The notes: generated by a model from the sequence alone, not told the origin. Numbered from the stretch's first letter, positions 44,001 through 54,902 are shown. The stretch is 64,000 nt of DNA from a virus (IMGVR_UViG_3300036770_005983:1-64000), one strand, 5' to 3'. Numbers and translations: made by a program.

Positions 44001-47000
44001 TTATCCATTGGTTTGTCTATATCGGCATATATCGTTCTAGAAATAAAAGGAGTGTCTCGTTCTACCGAACCGAAAATAAAAGCATCAGTATTCATGCTAT
44101 TATTAATTAATGCTTGATTATCTATAATATTAAGATTAATAGGTCTAAATATTTGTCTAACATCATCTCGCGATACTTGATTATCTTCTAATATAGTTTT
44201 GGCTAAAACATATCTTGGCGTTTGAACTTTCAAAGTTTCTATCCAATCTCCTCTGGGATTAGAAAAACCAATAGTACTTTTAAAAATATTCGGTATCTTA
44301 ATAAAAAAAACATTATGTTGTGGGGGGCGATAATCATTACGAAGACTATATGCATTATCAGATATTTGTTCTCTTTTAATTTTTTCTATTTCACTTATTC
44401 TTTTTGATCTTCTTAATCTTTCTTCTTCATTATTAATAGCATTAAATAGAAAATCATCTTCTGTGCCCAAAGCTGGTATATGATAAAATGGTGCAAAATC
44501 TAATACTGTGTTTTTTCTATATAACGCAGAAGATAGTATCGTACCGCTAATCATAGCATCGGGTATTTTTTCTGAAAAATTAACTTCCATCATAGGAATA
44601 TAATTTTGATACTGGTCTAGTCCTATATTCCATGGTTTGGTATGATCCAAATCATATTTTTGATATATACAATAGTATGGTTTGTTTTCTGATGTATAAT
44701 ATCGTAAGTCTAACGGTAAAGATATGTTTCCTAAACACTCTATTCTATCTAATTCATTAGTGTTGTCTCTATTAATATCTAATTTAAAAATACCACTAGA
44801 TAAATTATCATTAACAATTTGTTTTAAAAATAGATTATTATATATGCTCGTAGGTATTTGTGCGTAAGAAAACAAATGAGGATTATTAAATAGCTCATTA
44901 TCATATTTTATTAAATCTCCCCATTTTGTCATATATTTTTTATTAGACAATAAAATATCTTTATCTGTTGATATCATTCTACCGTCGTAAACTACTACGG
45001 ATGATCTATTCGGTTCGGTTGGCCACACCAAATCAAAATCAGTATCTAATATCTTGTCTCTAAATCTAAATTCTGTATAAATTTTAATATATGTATTATC
45101 TTCTGATCCTGATCCTCCTAAAATTGGTTGTCCTTCTTTGTTGGTGATTTGTACAACAATTTTTTTACCGACTATAACATTAGAACCTACAACTCTGAGC
45201 AGTCTATTACCATTATCGTCGGTTGGCATTAAAAACGGACCAGATAAAGATGATACTCTATATAACTCTACAGCAGTATCGCATTCTGTTTCTGTGTTAT
45301 AAACATAACCTGTAGAAGAAAAATTTTTATAATCTATATTTAAATTACTATAATTAGTTAATATGCTGATATCTCTACCAACAAAAATATAGCTAGTAGC
45401 AACTGTTCGTGTGGGTCCAGCATAAAAATAATAACCACTTTTGAATAATAAAATAGTATTAGATACTAATTCTGGCAAAATGTCTGTTTGCGACATAAAG
45501 TCATCTAACGAATCGATAGTATCAGAAAGGTCTTCTACTGTTCGTTTTTCTGGAATCCTAAAGTATGGTCTAGACCCATAAAATCTAACTACTCTAGGAT
45601 CAGAAGTAAAAATAGGATTCCAAAATCTATTCTTGTCTGGCCAATTTTTAATATTTTGTCCCCATAAATTAGCAATATTTATAGGAAATCCATCAACACC
45701 ACCAACCGGTAAGTCGGAATTTTCGCATTGTTCCAAACCTGGTTGAGTCTGTAAAATATAGTCTAAAGACAGATTTGTTTTTGGTCTTGCTGGCACTAGT
45801 ATGGGAGCATTGGCTTGTCTATTTAGATCATTAATAAAGTTCAAATAACTTGTTAAAGCATCACCACTTCGTTCTTGTATAATGTAAGGATCAGGTTGGT
45901 GTGTGATCGACGGATCCCCGTAAAGAAAAAACTTAGGAGATCCTATATAATCAATATTATTTAATCTATATCCACCCCTATTACTATAAAAGGGTTCCAT
46001 ATTATAGTACCTCTTGCCGGTGTTCGGTCCGACGCCCGATAATCCTCGAATAAGTAATAATCTAGGTTTTCTATGAATATCGAAATTACTAATTTGTTCC
46101 AATATAGTTGCTGTATCGTTATATAAATCAAATATATATGTTTTTTCTCCATCTCCTTGTAAACCACCATTAAGATTAGTGTCGTATTGTATTCTTCCGT
46201 CTTCGTCTATAACTGGACCAGCAAACGATGGGTTACTTTCGTAAGTTATACCAAAATTAGGATGATATGCGCCTTTCATACCAATTCCAACTATATTCTG
46301 ATCTCTTTCGTAAAGTTTAGGTCCATCAGGACTGGCCGGTATATTGTACACTCTATATGCTAAAAATTGTTTTCTGGGCTTTTGTTTAATAGTGATATAT
46401 GTTTCTGATATCTCATCTCCTCTGTTTCTTCCTGTTCTAATAGTTGTTTCTGGAGGAATATATCCTCTGAAAGGATCACAAGGATCTGAAAAAGCTAAAA
46501 CTTGGTTTGTTATAGAATCAGTTATCACTGTGGGAATAGACAATCTTTCATTAGAATTTCCTAATAGAGCATTAATAAAAGGATTGGTAATACTAATAAG
46601 TAAAGGATCTGTTATATTAGAGCCTTTTTGAAATAAGATTTTTTCTTGCTGATCATAAACTGTAACATTATTGGCCGTGACCTTATTTAAAAATCTTTTC
46701 CAAGATGTATTCTCCACAAACACATCTTGATCACCATCGGTTTGTACATATATCCATTGTTGTCCTAATAAGTCTGATGGTTCATAAATAGAAATATAGA
46801 TGTCACTATATCTTGTGCTAAAATTTTTCAGCGTAGTATAATAATTTGTAGTAGAGTAATTAGTAAGTTTTATTGTGGCCGATTGTTCACACTCATAAGG
46901 ATATTCTGGATCTAATTTTTTATCTATAATTGGCAAAAACTGTGAATTTTCTTGTGGAGTACCATCAGCATACAAAGCACCGATACCAAATAATCTTATA

Positions 47001-49279
47001 ACTTCTTCAATAGAATATCCACCATATCTTTTAAGTCTTGGACTATATTTAGTAGATAATCCTGGTACAAAAAATGGAGAAGAACTTAATCTAATACGAG
47101 ATGTATCACAACTTATGGGATGATTATTATAATGACTAATATTTAATCCATAACATTTACATTTAGATTCGTCTGCCGGAAATCTTAAACAAGATTCTGT
47201 TCCTGGTGTATCCGACTGTAATTTTGCAGCATATACTTTATATAATTTTATACCCACATCTTTGGTAGTAAAAGTAATAGAAATTCCATTCGATCTAGCT
47301 GATGTAATATTTGTATTGAATACTACTGTTTCATTTTCGCCAAAAGAGCCAGCATTAAAATATATTCCTCCATTAGGATGAGTTGCCAATAAGTCTAAAT
47401 GTGGATTAAAAGCTATCGCCTTATATGATCTGTTAAATGTATTATTAGTATATTTGTTAGTAAAACTAGTTACTCCACTAAATATTGGCTTACTTTTTAA
47501 AACCACATCATTATATACTATGTTCCCATAAATTGAATAACTAGAATTTTCTGGGTCACATGGATTACTAAATCTTAAATTGGTATCAACACTTGTTTTT
47601 ACGTTTAAATTTCCAAATTCTAGATGTTGATCATAGTAAAACTTTTTACTAATTCTCTCGTCATCCATAGGAGACGATTCGCATACACGATACGGTTTAG
47701 AGTTAATATTTCTAAATTTAACTTTATCTATATCCATTACCATATCAAAATCTAAATCTATATATACAGAATTACTTCTATTATCAATAGGTAAATTTTT
47801 TATTACGGTTGATCTAGGAGGAATCCATTCGTATCCTCCATATTTAGCATATAAAGTTTTTACCAATTCTTCTCTATTAGAAATATAATTTAAATTATTA
47901 GCAGAATCATATTTTGTGCCTCTTAACATATTTTTATTTAATAGATCTATTTGTTCAAAATCATTAAATTCAGAATATAAATTTCTTGCTTCTTTATCTA
48001 ATAAATTTGTTGTTATACCATCGTATAGTGGAGATGTACACATTAATGCGGATAAGTTGAAGGCTTTATTATGATTTAAACCTATCTCAGTATATGTAGA
48101 ATATAGATTATAAAATCTTTCATATAAATTTTGAGATATATAAATAAAATTAGAACTCGGTGGAATAATTCCTAAAAATGTTGTACCGTCAACTACTTTA
48201 AGTCCTGATGGACACTTTGGTAATTCTCCCTCGCTAGGATGGGATGGGCCGGGCGGTTCATCGAAATCAAAATTTGTATTAGCTGGTTCTGGCCCTTCAT
48301 TCTTAGCAAAAAAAACATCGCCGGGACTAATATAAAAATCTACTCCGGGAATCGGCCTTTGATCATTTACTCTGCCTATATCAAAATATCTGTACCAACC
48401 CATAATACCACTAGTATATTGCCATTTCCAATGAGAAGCTCTTTTTTGTCTATTTAAGAAAATATTTTTGTAATTATTTTCAGAAAAACCATATGGTTTT
48501 GTAAAACTTTCGACTGTGGGTATAATAGCGGATGTTCCTAGAGCACCAAACATACCAGAGTATTGTACTCTATAATTATTATATTCAGGATCTAAAGACA
48601 ATAATATAAAGTTACCACATGTACTACTTAATAATTCAGATTTTTCATACGACTTATTGTGTGTATACTCATTGATGTGATAGGATGTTGTAGAATCATA
48701 TGGAATTTCGGATATTGTCTCTTTTAGCTTCCAATCTATAGCAAAGCCGCTAAAACTAATAAATTGTTCTATTCCTAAACCAGGATTATTACATGCTGGA
48801 AATTGTTTAAGGTGTTTCCAATCATAAAAACCAGAAATATAAGACTGATTAAGAACAGGAACTTTTGCTAAAAAATCATCCGAATGAAACTGAACATCAC
48901 AAGAGGTTGTTAGTGGCTCATTTTCTGGATCTTCCGGATCATTATCCAAAATTCCTGTACACGGATTGCAGCAATAATTACAATTAAAATCTGTTTCATT
49001 ATAAATGTCATAATAATTATTTGTCAAATCTCTAATCTGATTGTTACTACAATTACATGGATTAAGAGCATTGTTAAAATCTTTTTTAACTTGTATTAGG
49101 GGTTCGCAATATATAGCAGATGATTGTGATTCCTCTATCACAATAGGTTGCCATAAACCCGAAATATTATCACTATATAATTGAAAAGATGTAATTAATC
49201 TAAGTGCATCTATATTAATAGAAGCTGTATTAATATTAATATCATCTATAAAACTTTTTGTATATATTCCGCATCCCAT
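41087..49279 (-). CDS. Giant Cys-rich structural protein (2730 aa)
   Basis: No family recognised. It is the largest gene here, unbroken, with a start two bases after the upstream stop. Sequence is Asn/Tyr/Pro rich and beta-like. Cys pairs occur at the start (CNC, CNYCCNPC) and are dense in the last third, after a low-complexity bridge EYSTSTSSAAAAAISAG and before Thr-rich TSSTTTTTRKVFKK. There is no signal peptide or membrane span. Its size, position at the end of the tail operon and composition suggest a host-recognition or baseplate fibre. It overlaps the window's convergence region. Confidence 0.6.
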   Translation of the reverse strand: MGCGIYTKSFIDDININTASINIDALRLITSFQLYSDNISGLWQPIVIEESQSSAIYCEPLIQVKKDFNNALNPCNCSNNQIRDLTNNYYDIYNETDFNCNYCCNPCTGILDNDPEDPENEPLTTSCDVQFHSDDFLAKVPVLNQSYISGFYDWKHLKQFPACNNPGLGIEQFISFSGFAIDWKLKETISEIPYDSTTSYHINEYTHNKSYEKSELLSSTCGNFILLSLDPEYNNYRVQYSGMFGALGTSAIIPTVESFTKPYGFSENNYKNIFLNRQKRASHWKWQYTSGIMGWYRYFDIGRVNDQRPIPGVDFYISPGDVFFAKNEGPEPANTNFDFDEPPGPSHPSEGELPKCPSGLKVVDGTTFLGIIPPSSNFIYISQNLYERFYNLYSTYTEIGLNHNKAFNLSALMCTSPLYDGITTNLLDKEARNLYSEFNDFEQIDLLNKNMLRGTKYDSANNLNYISNREELVKTLYAKYGGYEWIPPRSTVIKNLPIDNRSNSVYIDLDFDMVMDIDKVKFRNINSKPYRVCESSPMDDERISKKFYYDQHLEFGNLNVKTSVDTNLRFSNPCDPENSSYSIYGNIVYNDVVLKSKPIFSGVTSFTNKYTNNTFNRSYKAIAFNPHLDLLATHPNGGIYFNAGSFGENETVVFNTNITSARSNGISITFTTKDVGIKLYKVYAAKLQSDTPGTESCLRFPADESKCKCYGLNISHYNNHPISCDTSRIRLSSSPFFVPGLSTKYSPRLKRYGGYSIEEVIRLFGIGALYADGTPQENSQFLPIIDKKLDPEYPYECEQSATIKLTNYSTTNYYTTLKNFSTRYSDIYISIYEPSDLLGQQWIYVQTDGDQDVFVENTSWKRFLNKVTANNVTVYDQQEKILFQKGSNITDPLLISITNPFINALLGNSNERLSIPTVITDSITNQVLAFSDPCDPFRGYIPPETTIRTGRNRGDEISETYITIKQKPRKQFLAYRVYNIPASPDGPKLYERDQNIVGIGMKGAYHPNFGITYESNPSFAGPVIDEDGRIQYDTNLNGGLQGDGEKTYIFDLYNDTATILEQISNFDIHRKPRLLLIRGLSGVGPNTGKRYYNMEPFYSNRGGYRLNNIDYIGSPKFFLYGDPSITHQPDPYIIQERSGDALTSYLNFINDLNRQANAPILVPARPKTNLSLDYILQTQPGLEQCENSDLPVGGVDGFPINIANLWGQNIKNWPDKNRFWNPIFTSDPRVVRFYGSRPYFRIPEKRTVEDLSDTIDSLDDFMSQTDILPELVSNTILLFKSGYYFYAGPTRTVATSYIFVGRDISILTNYSNLNIDYKNFSSTGYVYNTETECDTAVELYRVSSLSGPFLMPTDDNGNRLLRVVGSNVIVGKKIVVQITNKEGQPILGGSGSEDNTYIKIYTEFRFRDKILDTDFDLVWPTEPNRSSVVVYDGRMISTDKDILLSNKKYMTKWGDLIKYDNELFNNPHLFSYAQIPTSIYNNLFLKQIVNDNLSSGIFKLDINRDNTNELDRIECLGNISLPLDLRYYTSENKPYYCIYQKYDLDHTKPWNIGLDQYQNYIPMMEVNFSEKIPDAMISGTILSSALYRKNTVLDFAPFYHIPALGTEDDFLFNAINNEEERLRRSKRISEIEKIKREQISDNAYSLRNDYRPPQHNVFFIKIPNIFKSTIGFSNPRGDWIETLKVQTPRYVLAKTILEDNQVSRDDVRQIFRPINLNIIDNQALINNSMNTDAFIFGSVERDTPFISRTIYADIDKPMDNTVGCGSEKCEITTAGDINLRANYTTFLSRYATYEQLLRGTNFELTYDAGTVNLVGLRRNMSKKIVRTMLDPDNPIFYDNTCLTTTPKPKMPFYRLLNDIDAQDYLNNQYADNGNSISPELDILDDNANEMLFRLLNGENQKINRKQLFKKNYILTQNELINFVEPEITAKEIYNQILYNYDSRINPGANISGSLNINGTKNIGDFISIDIYNVNIQLSIVQVDGNNVVLVGNIGNNNVNELLYRRTETQNSLIVVEYSTSTSSAAAAAISAGYRPGTGSDGILVPPDTEPNIIPADPEPTDDSESITLIATRTTTDTSIGVYVDISIKEGSCDPWREPFVRPPDCPEQGGSEIDPVTNLPIGGPVEEPPGCKDPCPYAGGAGLVDGPTMMTDIRRWRGSIEYAPTTCGKSNWYDPFKYGYCRHIDTEAIKNNPEFKPKCANCNSYFTNYIDNYDGIEGGPEFDYEFQKCSTTFRLKGHLYRLKFTPQNERPSFRCNPELYSPFLPAKNNACTAILGNVVGCWAGCTPGPKSPNFWHLSRVADCYSDPYAPYFLCIPTFGDPYQCTKVSTSSTTTTTRKVFKKTKQIDYGPYTPPSCAVPFVNISYTKNKVTVSIPSIGKTYCLAINSNSNCPIINIDMPKKYTVTENITSECVSNCGDPVSIEIQEENNDFDFAYQDYTVVCELGRISYGDLQGDAVVTNGYRWPDGSSSVPPGEFPPCGDRAGWIISLCGGGPLWYNCGPFSERNLTYGGWTASDMAAGWRQKMENIYNNAQLPCKVSPAIPTEDIIEGIIPGSCSLNFQDISLEQPKYKDVSYDEFASSSWTVTTSIAYITYTYRKAKTIQDHLISGTNNGNINNSIVIEYEKNSYIPYVRTVNGIGSCKELGFPPRFLADTDSITGALYNTFKLTSPIYRRTSCDTAPTCYYDTKLDDKQSPCNYGDWICWSTVGSANRASFLNRIFKDPTGNNRWV

Positions 49280-49281
49280 TT

Positions 49282-50883
49282 TTAATCATTTATACTTGTT
49301 AGAGTCCACTTACCATTCATAAAATTAAAGATTCCTACGATATTACTACGAACAGAAAATCCTAAAGGATTATCGTATAGGGTCACATAGCTTTCCACCG
49401 TTGTAATTCCAGCAGAAGAATTTCTAGCTGCTTTAACAGTATATGCTTTGTCTATTAATGCCTGTTGACTATTTGTTATTCTTCCAGTAGTAACAAACGG
49501 ACGATTATAAATTGGTTCATAAAATCCATTATCCGGATTGTATTTACAATATAAAGCAGCTTCTCTTGGAGACTTGAATAACAAAGAGGAGTCTTTAACA
49601 AAGACCACTTTTCTCAGACCATTAGGTAATGGTGTAGAGTCTGTCATGCCATCTTCTATAACACCTCTAACAGGATTTTCATCTACTAGATCATGTTCGA
49701 TAGTAATCCATACTGGCTTATACATTGCTCCTATTGTCCAAACTTCAGCATCTTCGTCCCATCTTAAATCTATCGGACCAACTGGCCATGTATTCGGCAA
49801 TGAAGCCCATCCTTTGTAAAATGTTTTTTCTTTATATGGAGCAGAATATTCTCCATTCTCTTGTAGCTGCTGATTTTTAAAAACTGGATTATTATCAGCA
49901 TCTCTAACAATCTCTCCTTCGTTATTATATTTAAATTCTCCTGAAGAATTTGGTACCGGATAACCTTCTCTGTCGTATCCCCAACCATGAACTATTATTG
50001 GACCCCTTAAGCCAAAAAATCTTTGATTACTTTGTCTTAAACCATCTGCATAGTCTATATCATTTTCAGAAAAATTCTTATTCATTTCTAATGAATGAGT
50101 ACTACATATGGAACCTTTTTCGTTAGGAACGCCCATACCAAATCCGACAATATTAACATTATGTGTACAATTATCGTCTATTTGTTTGGATCCAGAGTTG
50201 GCAAATTCTCCATTTGACATAATCAAAGGATTTAAAGTGAATTTATTAATAACATTATTAGTACCAGCAAATAAATTAGATCTATTATCTATAATTTCTA
50301 AATCATTTCCACTTCCTATAAGGTATGGTGGCATAGTTTCCGAAGGAGTAGCACTTTTATTTCTTTTTATAGCTTTGTCTGTATCTGGAACACAAAACTT
50401 ACATTCTCTATTATTTAAGGTTCTTCCGGGAAATATGCTATTTAACCAAGCATTCTTAAAATTAATAAAAGTATCTTTATTAGGATTATCCATTTGTGGC
50501 AAAGCTGAAAAATCAGTTATAAAAGTAGTATATCTTTCGGTACCATTACAATAAGGACATTTACTTCTAGAATACGGAATCATACTATAGGTTGTGTTAT
50601 ATGGTGTTGGATAAAAAGATACAGGAGAAAAAATGCCATCTAAACTCATTATAGAAACTTTATTATATGTTGATCCATGAAATAGCGGTGTTAAGCTACT
50701 ATCTGGTAAAACAGATACATGAGAAATTGTTCTAACTCCGTTTAGTAAATGTGGTCCATTAGTATTCGGTCTGATCATACTATCCGGAAGTTTGATATTT
50801 TCCGGAATATTCCTAATATCCACAATAGGATTAGAGGCCGGTGTGATATTGGCATTATTACCAACTAATACAAAATTTATCAT
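49282..50883 (-). CDS. Structural protein with zinc-like Cys pairs (533 aa)
   Basis: AAGGAAAA lies before the ATG. SKCPYCNGTERYTTF and RECKFCVPDTDK give two CxxC pairs, about 65 residues apart, likely metal binding. Later GLRGPIIVHGWGYDREGYPV and WPVGPIDLRWDEDAEVWTIG look like repeated Trp/Asp beta elements, as in phage baseplate or fibre proteins. No family recognised. Adjacent to the giant protein with only two bases between. Confidence 0.55.
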   Translation of the reverse strand: MINFVLVGNNANITPASNPIVDIRNIPENIKLPDSMIRPNTNGPHLLNGVRTISHVSVLPDSSLTPLFHGSTYNKVSIMSLDGIFSPVSFYPTPYNTTYSMIPYSRSKCPYCNGTERYTTFITDFSALPQMDNPNKDTFINFKNAWLNSIFPGRTLNNRECKFCVPDTDKAIKRNKSATPSETMPPYLIGSGNDLEIIDNRSNLFAGTNNVINKFTLNPLIMSNGEFANSGSKQIDDNCTHNVNIVGFGMGVPNEKGSICSTHSLEMNKNFSENDIDYADGLRQSNQRFFGLRGPIIVHGWGYDREGYPVPNSSGEFKYNNEGEIVRDADNNPVFKNQQLQENGEYSAPYKEKTFYKGWASLPNTWPVGPIDLRWDEDAEVWTIGAMYKPVWITIEHDLVDENPVRGVIEDGMTDSTPLPNGLRKVVFVKDSSLLFKSPREAALYCKYNPDNGFYEPIYNRPFVTTGRITNSQQALIDKAYTVKAARNSSAGITTVESYVTLYDNPLGFSVRSNIVGIFNFMNGKWTLTSIND

Positions 50884-50903
50884 AATATAAGTTTTCCTTG
50901 AAT

Positions 50904-53900
50904 TTAGTACGGTCTTGTTCCCATAGGCTTCGACGCAAACTGAATAAGTCTTGTTTGCATATTTTTGATTGATTCAGAAAATCTACGATTTTGCAATAGC
51001 ATCGCTTGATTTATATTTTTAATATTATCTGCTTGTTCTTTATTGTAAAAACCAATTTTTCTACTAAAAGTTCTTAAACTATACTGTGTTGTTATACCAT
51101 TATCTCCTATAGTTATTTTTATACTACTAACAATAGGGCCTAAAACATCATTTAGATAACTACCCAGAGTCCAATTTTTTAACATAATACCAGCAAGTGT
51201 GATATCTCCTGTTTCTAGTACTTGTTGATATCCATTATTAATACCAACCAAGGATAATGCAGCAGCATCTAAAGCATTCATTCCTCCATATTCCCAAGGT
51301 ACCAAGCTAGGATCAATTTTTACATCTACTCCACCGACCAAATTATTAACCAATGCTACCAAACCGAATTGTGTAGAACCCTGACCGGGAAAAATAGTAT
51401 TAGCTATTAGTCCCGGGTGAGATACCCATGGACCATATGTTACTAAATTATTTCTTAAAGGGATAGCCGCAAAAATAGGTTTTGCTGCTCTAGGAAATGT
51501 GTTTGATGATAACTGCGTATCGGTTATGCCGATATATTCTCCGTCGTGAAATAACGAAGGTCCCTGATTTAACAAAACCGAATCAGCCCGAAAAAATTGA
51601 TTCAGATCTGGTGCTGCTATAATATCAACTTCATCCGGTTCTTCATCACCCAAAACCAGAGCTGCTATTCCGGTAGTTATTCCGTTATCGTACGGACCAG
51701 ATCGTACCAGCATAGGACTGGGTAATGCCAAAACAGCCCGCGGAGTACCTCTACAAAAAGTAATTTGTGGATTATCAGTACCTTCTTCAACAGATAATAT
51801 TTGAGCTTTAGCATATATTTTATACAAATGACTATTTGCATTTCTAGGCATATTATGCGCTGTGGTGCCTGGCACAATCGGACTAAAAGTTAATCTACCA
51901 CCTGGTATCACAATGTCACTGTATAAAACCGTATATGGTAACATAATATAACTATCTTGTGGTAAATTATGAATTAAAGGATGATAATATCTATTAGCAA
52001 GTGCCGGACCAATACCTATTGTTTGTAATGGATTTTTTAAACTCATTCCTATTATTGTTCTATTATACAAAGCAAATGGAGTTAATGAACTACTATGCAT
52101 AAGATTATTGTCTGTTAAATGTCTATGAGTACCCAACATTATTGGAGGAAAGTCATATTCTGCACCATTATCAAAACCTAATAGTGGTGGCATTTTACGG
52201 TTATCAGATGTCAAAGATTGTGCCGCTAAACTACTAATATCCATAGTATCATCAATCATATTTCCTGGTTCTTCCCAGGCATCAGCTACTATACTATAGT
52301 TATAAATAGTATCTCCATTACTATTATTAGTATATCTACTTAATTGTGGTAATCTTACAGCAAAATGTTTTCCGTAGTGTGCTTCGCCGACGCTCCTAAT
52401 AAATAGTCTAACATTTTCAAATAAGTTATTAATACTATCCATACTTTGTTGAAATTGTCTATCGTTGAGTTCGGGATGTGTTAGAGCAAAAGCGCTGGCA
52501 AACATATTTAATCCCATGTCATGCACTATCCCGTTAAGACCTATGTATCGCTCCCTAAAAGCACTATAAAAATTTTCCACAGTTTGAACATATTGCAAGT
52601 AGTTTCCTTTATTTTTTAAATCTAAACTATTTTGAAAATAAGATTTTGCAAACAAATCTGATACTGTTCTACTTATGTAATTAAATAATATTTTAGATGT
52701 TGCAGTAGGTTTGCCAACATTTAGCATAACGTTCAAATGATAATACCAATCACCAGGATTGCTCATTGCTGCTCTAATCTCGTCTTCTTCTACAACAAAT
52801 TTACCAGAAGTTACCGCCCCTCCTGTTACATCTCCAGCCAGACCACCGGGTTGTACAACGATGCCCGGAAAAAGATTTCTAACAACTTGTCCAGCAGCAC
52901 TCCAATTGCCGTCAGTTATGTCGTATTGTGTGGGAAAAAATGGTTGAATATCTCTAAAATCAAATATTATTTGTAAGTTACCGGTTTTTCTATCAAGATA
53001 AACTCGTCTATATTCACCATTATTACTTTTTCCAAAATACGGAGAAATAATATCTAAATATATAGGATAACTGTTACTAGGACCAATAAATGTACTATTT
53101 AATGCGGGTTTTTTAAGAGGCAGATAAGATCCTTGAACAATGTTATTACCATAAGCATTAGTTTCTAAAGTATAAAAACTATTATTTTCTTGAGCAGTAG
53201 CGGCTCCTCCAAGTTGTCTCCATGGTTCAGCCCCATTCGGTATTACTCTTTGATTAGCATGATCAGGCATTTTGTATGTGTTATATAAACTATTTTGTTG
53301 TGTCGAATTGTTTGCAAAACTGGTTATGGGAACAAAACTATCTATCAATGGCTCATATATTCTGTACCATCCCATTGGTCCGCCAGTATTGGTGGTAAAC
53401 TGATGTAATCTTTCTTGAGGTCCGCCGATGAGTACTGATCTAGTTTTTACGTCTTGATACTCTTCTCCAAAATTATAACTAACAACATTTTGCTGAAAGG
53501 TGCTATCGAGTATAAAACTTCTGATGGTGTTGGGTTTTGCTTGTACATCTCTGGTTACGGTACGAATTTTTATAGTTCCAGTGTAATATTCTGTTCTGGG
53601 ATTAAATCGGTCCGGAAGTTCCATAGGAATAAAATCTATTATAAAATCTTTTCCAGCATTTGTACAACAATATTCTATAAAAGAGATTATAGACATTGTA
53701 TCTTCTGATATATATACGCCTTGAGGCGGAGCGGGTACTTCGCTTATGTCTAGTGCAAGCAACGATCTGGATAAGCCATCAACAGCTGTAGGAGCATATA
53801 ATAAACCCATTTCGCTAAGAAGTGCCGATGCTCCGTCCATATTAAATGTCGTATTATGAGGATTAATAAAAGTTTGTGTTCCGCGATCAAATGGAGTTCT

Positions 53901-54902
53901 AGCTACTATAGCTCCATACGGATTAAATACATTTTCTCCAAACTGTACCCTATTAATTTTCGGTTCTAACATATCTTTTAGAGCAAAGTAGACGCTACGC
54001 GCTGAAACTCCTCGCCCCTCCACAAAACCACTGCTACCGTTAATATTATTTTCTAAGTAACCAAAAACATTAAAAATATTAGGTATATTACCTTGATAAA
54101 CTGATCCATTATATAATCCATTATATTGTGGCCAAGTAGCTGTACATCCCGGATTATTTCCGCAAGGATAATATAGGTCATTATATGGTACGGCCAAGTT
54201 TTGTCCGGTTAATCCTAATGCGGAACTTGTGTTGCCTATCATGGTGCTAATACTACCATAATATTTTTGTAAAATCAGTTGACATCCACCAAGCAAAGAT
54301 GCAAAACTATTGATTTCTACATCATATTTTCCACTATTAAATCCCCATTTTTTTATCATACCTCCAAACCAAATATCCATAAACCTAAAAAATACTGGAC
54401 ATCCTATAAGATCTATATCAATTCCAGCTTCATTATTACTATAATCTCCCAAAAAACCAGGATCTCTTGTGGTCCAAAATCCTAAACTAGGATTAGCGAT
54501 ATTATACTGGTTAGGTATGTTTGATCTGTATGTTTTCCAGTAGTGTTTGCCCGTATCTTGTAGTGGTGATGGTAAATTATTATTCTCGTTATTCAGTTGT
54601 TGCCATTTGTCTTTTTCTTTCTGAAGTATGGTTTGGTGAAATGGTAAATCCCTAGTCTCATTAACATTAGGATTTTCTCTATTAAGATTAGTAGAACTAG
54701 ATCTAGTATAAATAGTAGCTTTATAGCTTTGTATAGCCGGATGATTATTATGTCTATATAAATCTTTAATTAAATTTACTCTACAAGACGAAACTTCTGC
54801 TCCCCAACCCATATTCATATCTATATTAGTAACACTACATCCTAAAAATAATGTTTGATTAAACGGCCCGGCTAGTTGATAAGCATTACTTCGACAACTC
54901 AT
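50904..54902 (-). CDS. Large structural protein (1332 aa)
   Basis: AAGGAAAA precedes the ATG. No family recognised. The protein is rich in Asn, Pro, Gly and Tyr with a beta-like pattern (NPSLGFWTTRDPGFLGDYSN, GPMGWYRIYEPLIDSFVPI). The C-terminal 80 residues are helical and basic (RRFSESIKNMQTRLIQF), perhaps an assembly contact. Size and context fit a tail, baseplate or hub component. Confidence 0.55.
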   Translation of the reverse strand: MSCRSNAYQLAGPFNQTLFLGCSVTNIDMNMGWGAEVSSCRVNLIKDLYRHNNHPAIQSYKATIYTRSSSTNLNRENPNVNETRDLPFHQTILQKEKDKWQQLNNENNNLPSPLQDTGKHYWKTYRSNIPNQYNIANPSLGFWTTRDPGFLGDYSNNEAGIDIDLIGCPVFFRFMDIWFGGMIKKWGFNSGKYDVEINSFASLLGGCQLILQKYYGSISTMIGNTSSALGLTGQNLAVPYNDLYYPCGNNPGCTATWPQYNGLYNGSVYQGNIPNIFNVFGYLENNINGSSGFVEGRGVSARSVYFALKDMLEPKINRVQFGENVFNPYGAIVARTPFDRGTQTFINPHNTTFNMDGASALLSEMGLLYAPTAVDGLSRSLLALDISEVPAPPQGVYISEDTMSIISFIEYCCTNAGKDFIIDFIPMELPDRFNPRTEYYTGTIKIRTVTRDVQAKPNTIRSFILDSTFQQNVVSYNFGEEYQDVKTRSVLIGGPQERLHQFTTNTGGPMGWYRIYEPLIDSFVPITSFANNSTQQNSLYNTYKMPDHANQRVIPNGAEPWRQLGGAATAQENNSFYTLETNAYGNNIVQGSYLPLKKPALNSTFIGPSNSYPIYLDIISPYFGKSNNGEYRRVYLDRKTGNLQIIFDFRDIQPFFPTQYDITDGNWSAAGQVVRNLFPGIVVQPGGLAGDVTGGAVTSGKFVVEEDEIRAAMSNPGDWYYHLNVMLNVGKPTATSKILFNYISRTVSDLFAKSYFQNSLDLKNKGNYLQYVQTVENFYSAFRERYIGLNGIVHDMGLNMFASAFALTHPELNDRQFQQSMDSINNLFENVRLFIRSVGEAHYGKHFAVRLPQLSRYTNNSNGDTIYNYSIVADAWEEPGNMIDDTMDISSLAAQSLTSDNRKMPPLLGFDNGAEYDFPPIMLGTHRHLTDNNLMHSSSLTPFALYNRTIIGMSLKNPLQTIGIGPALANRYYHPLIHNLPQDSYIMLPYTVLYSDIVIPGGRLTFSPIVPGTTAHNMPRNANSHLYKIYAKAQILSVEEGTDNPQITFCRGTPRAVLALPSPMLVRSGPYDNGITTGIAALVLGDEEPDEVDIIAAPDLNQFFRADSVLLNQGPSLFHDGEYIGITDTQLSSNTFPRAAKPIFAAIPLRNNLVTYGPWVSHPGLIANTIFPGQGSTQFGLVALVNNLVGGVDVKIDPSLVPWEYGGMNALDAAALSLVGINNGYQQVLETGDITLAGIMLKNWTLGSYLNDVLGPIVSSIKITIGDNGITTQYSLRTFSRKIGFYNKEQADNIKNINQAMLLQNRRFSESIKNMQTRLIQFASKPMGTRPY

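Noticed and set aside
48998-49027. Perfect TTGACA-N18-TATAAT on the minus strand inside the 2730-residue gene
   Set aside because: It lies about 250 bases inside the gene and points into its coding sequence with no downstream gene start for 8 kb, so it is probably chance.
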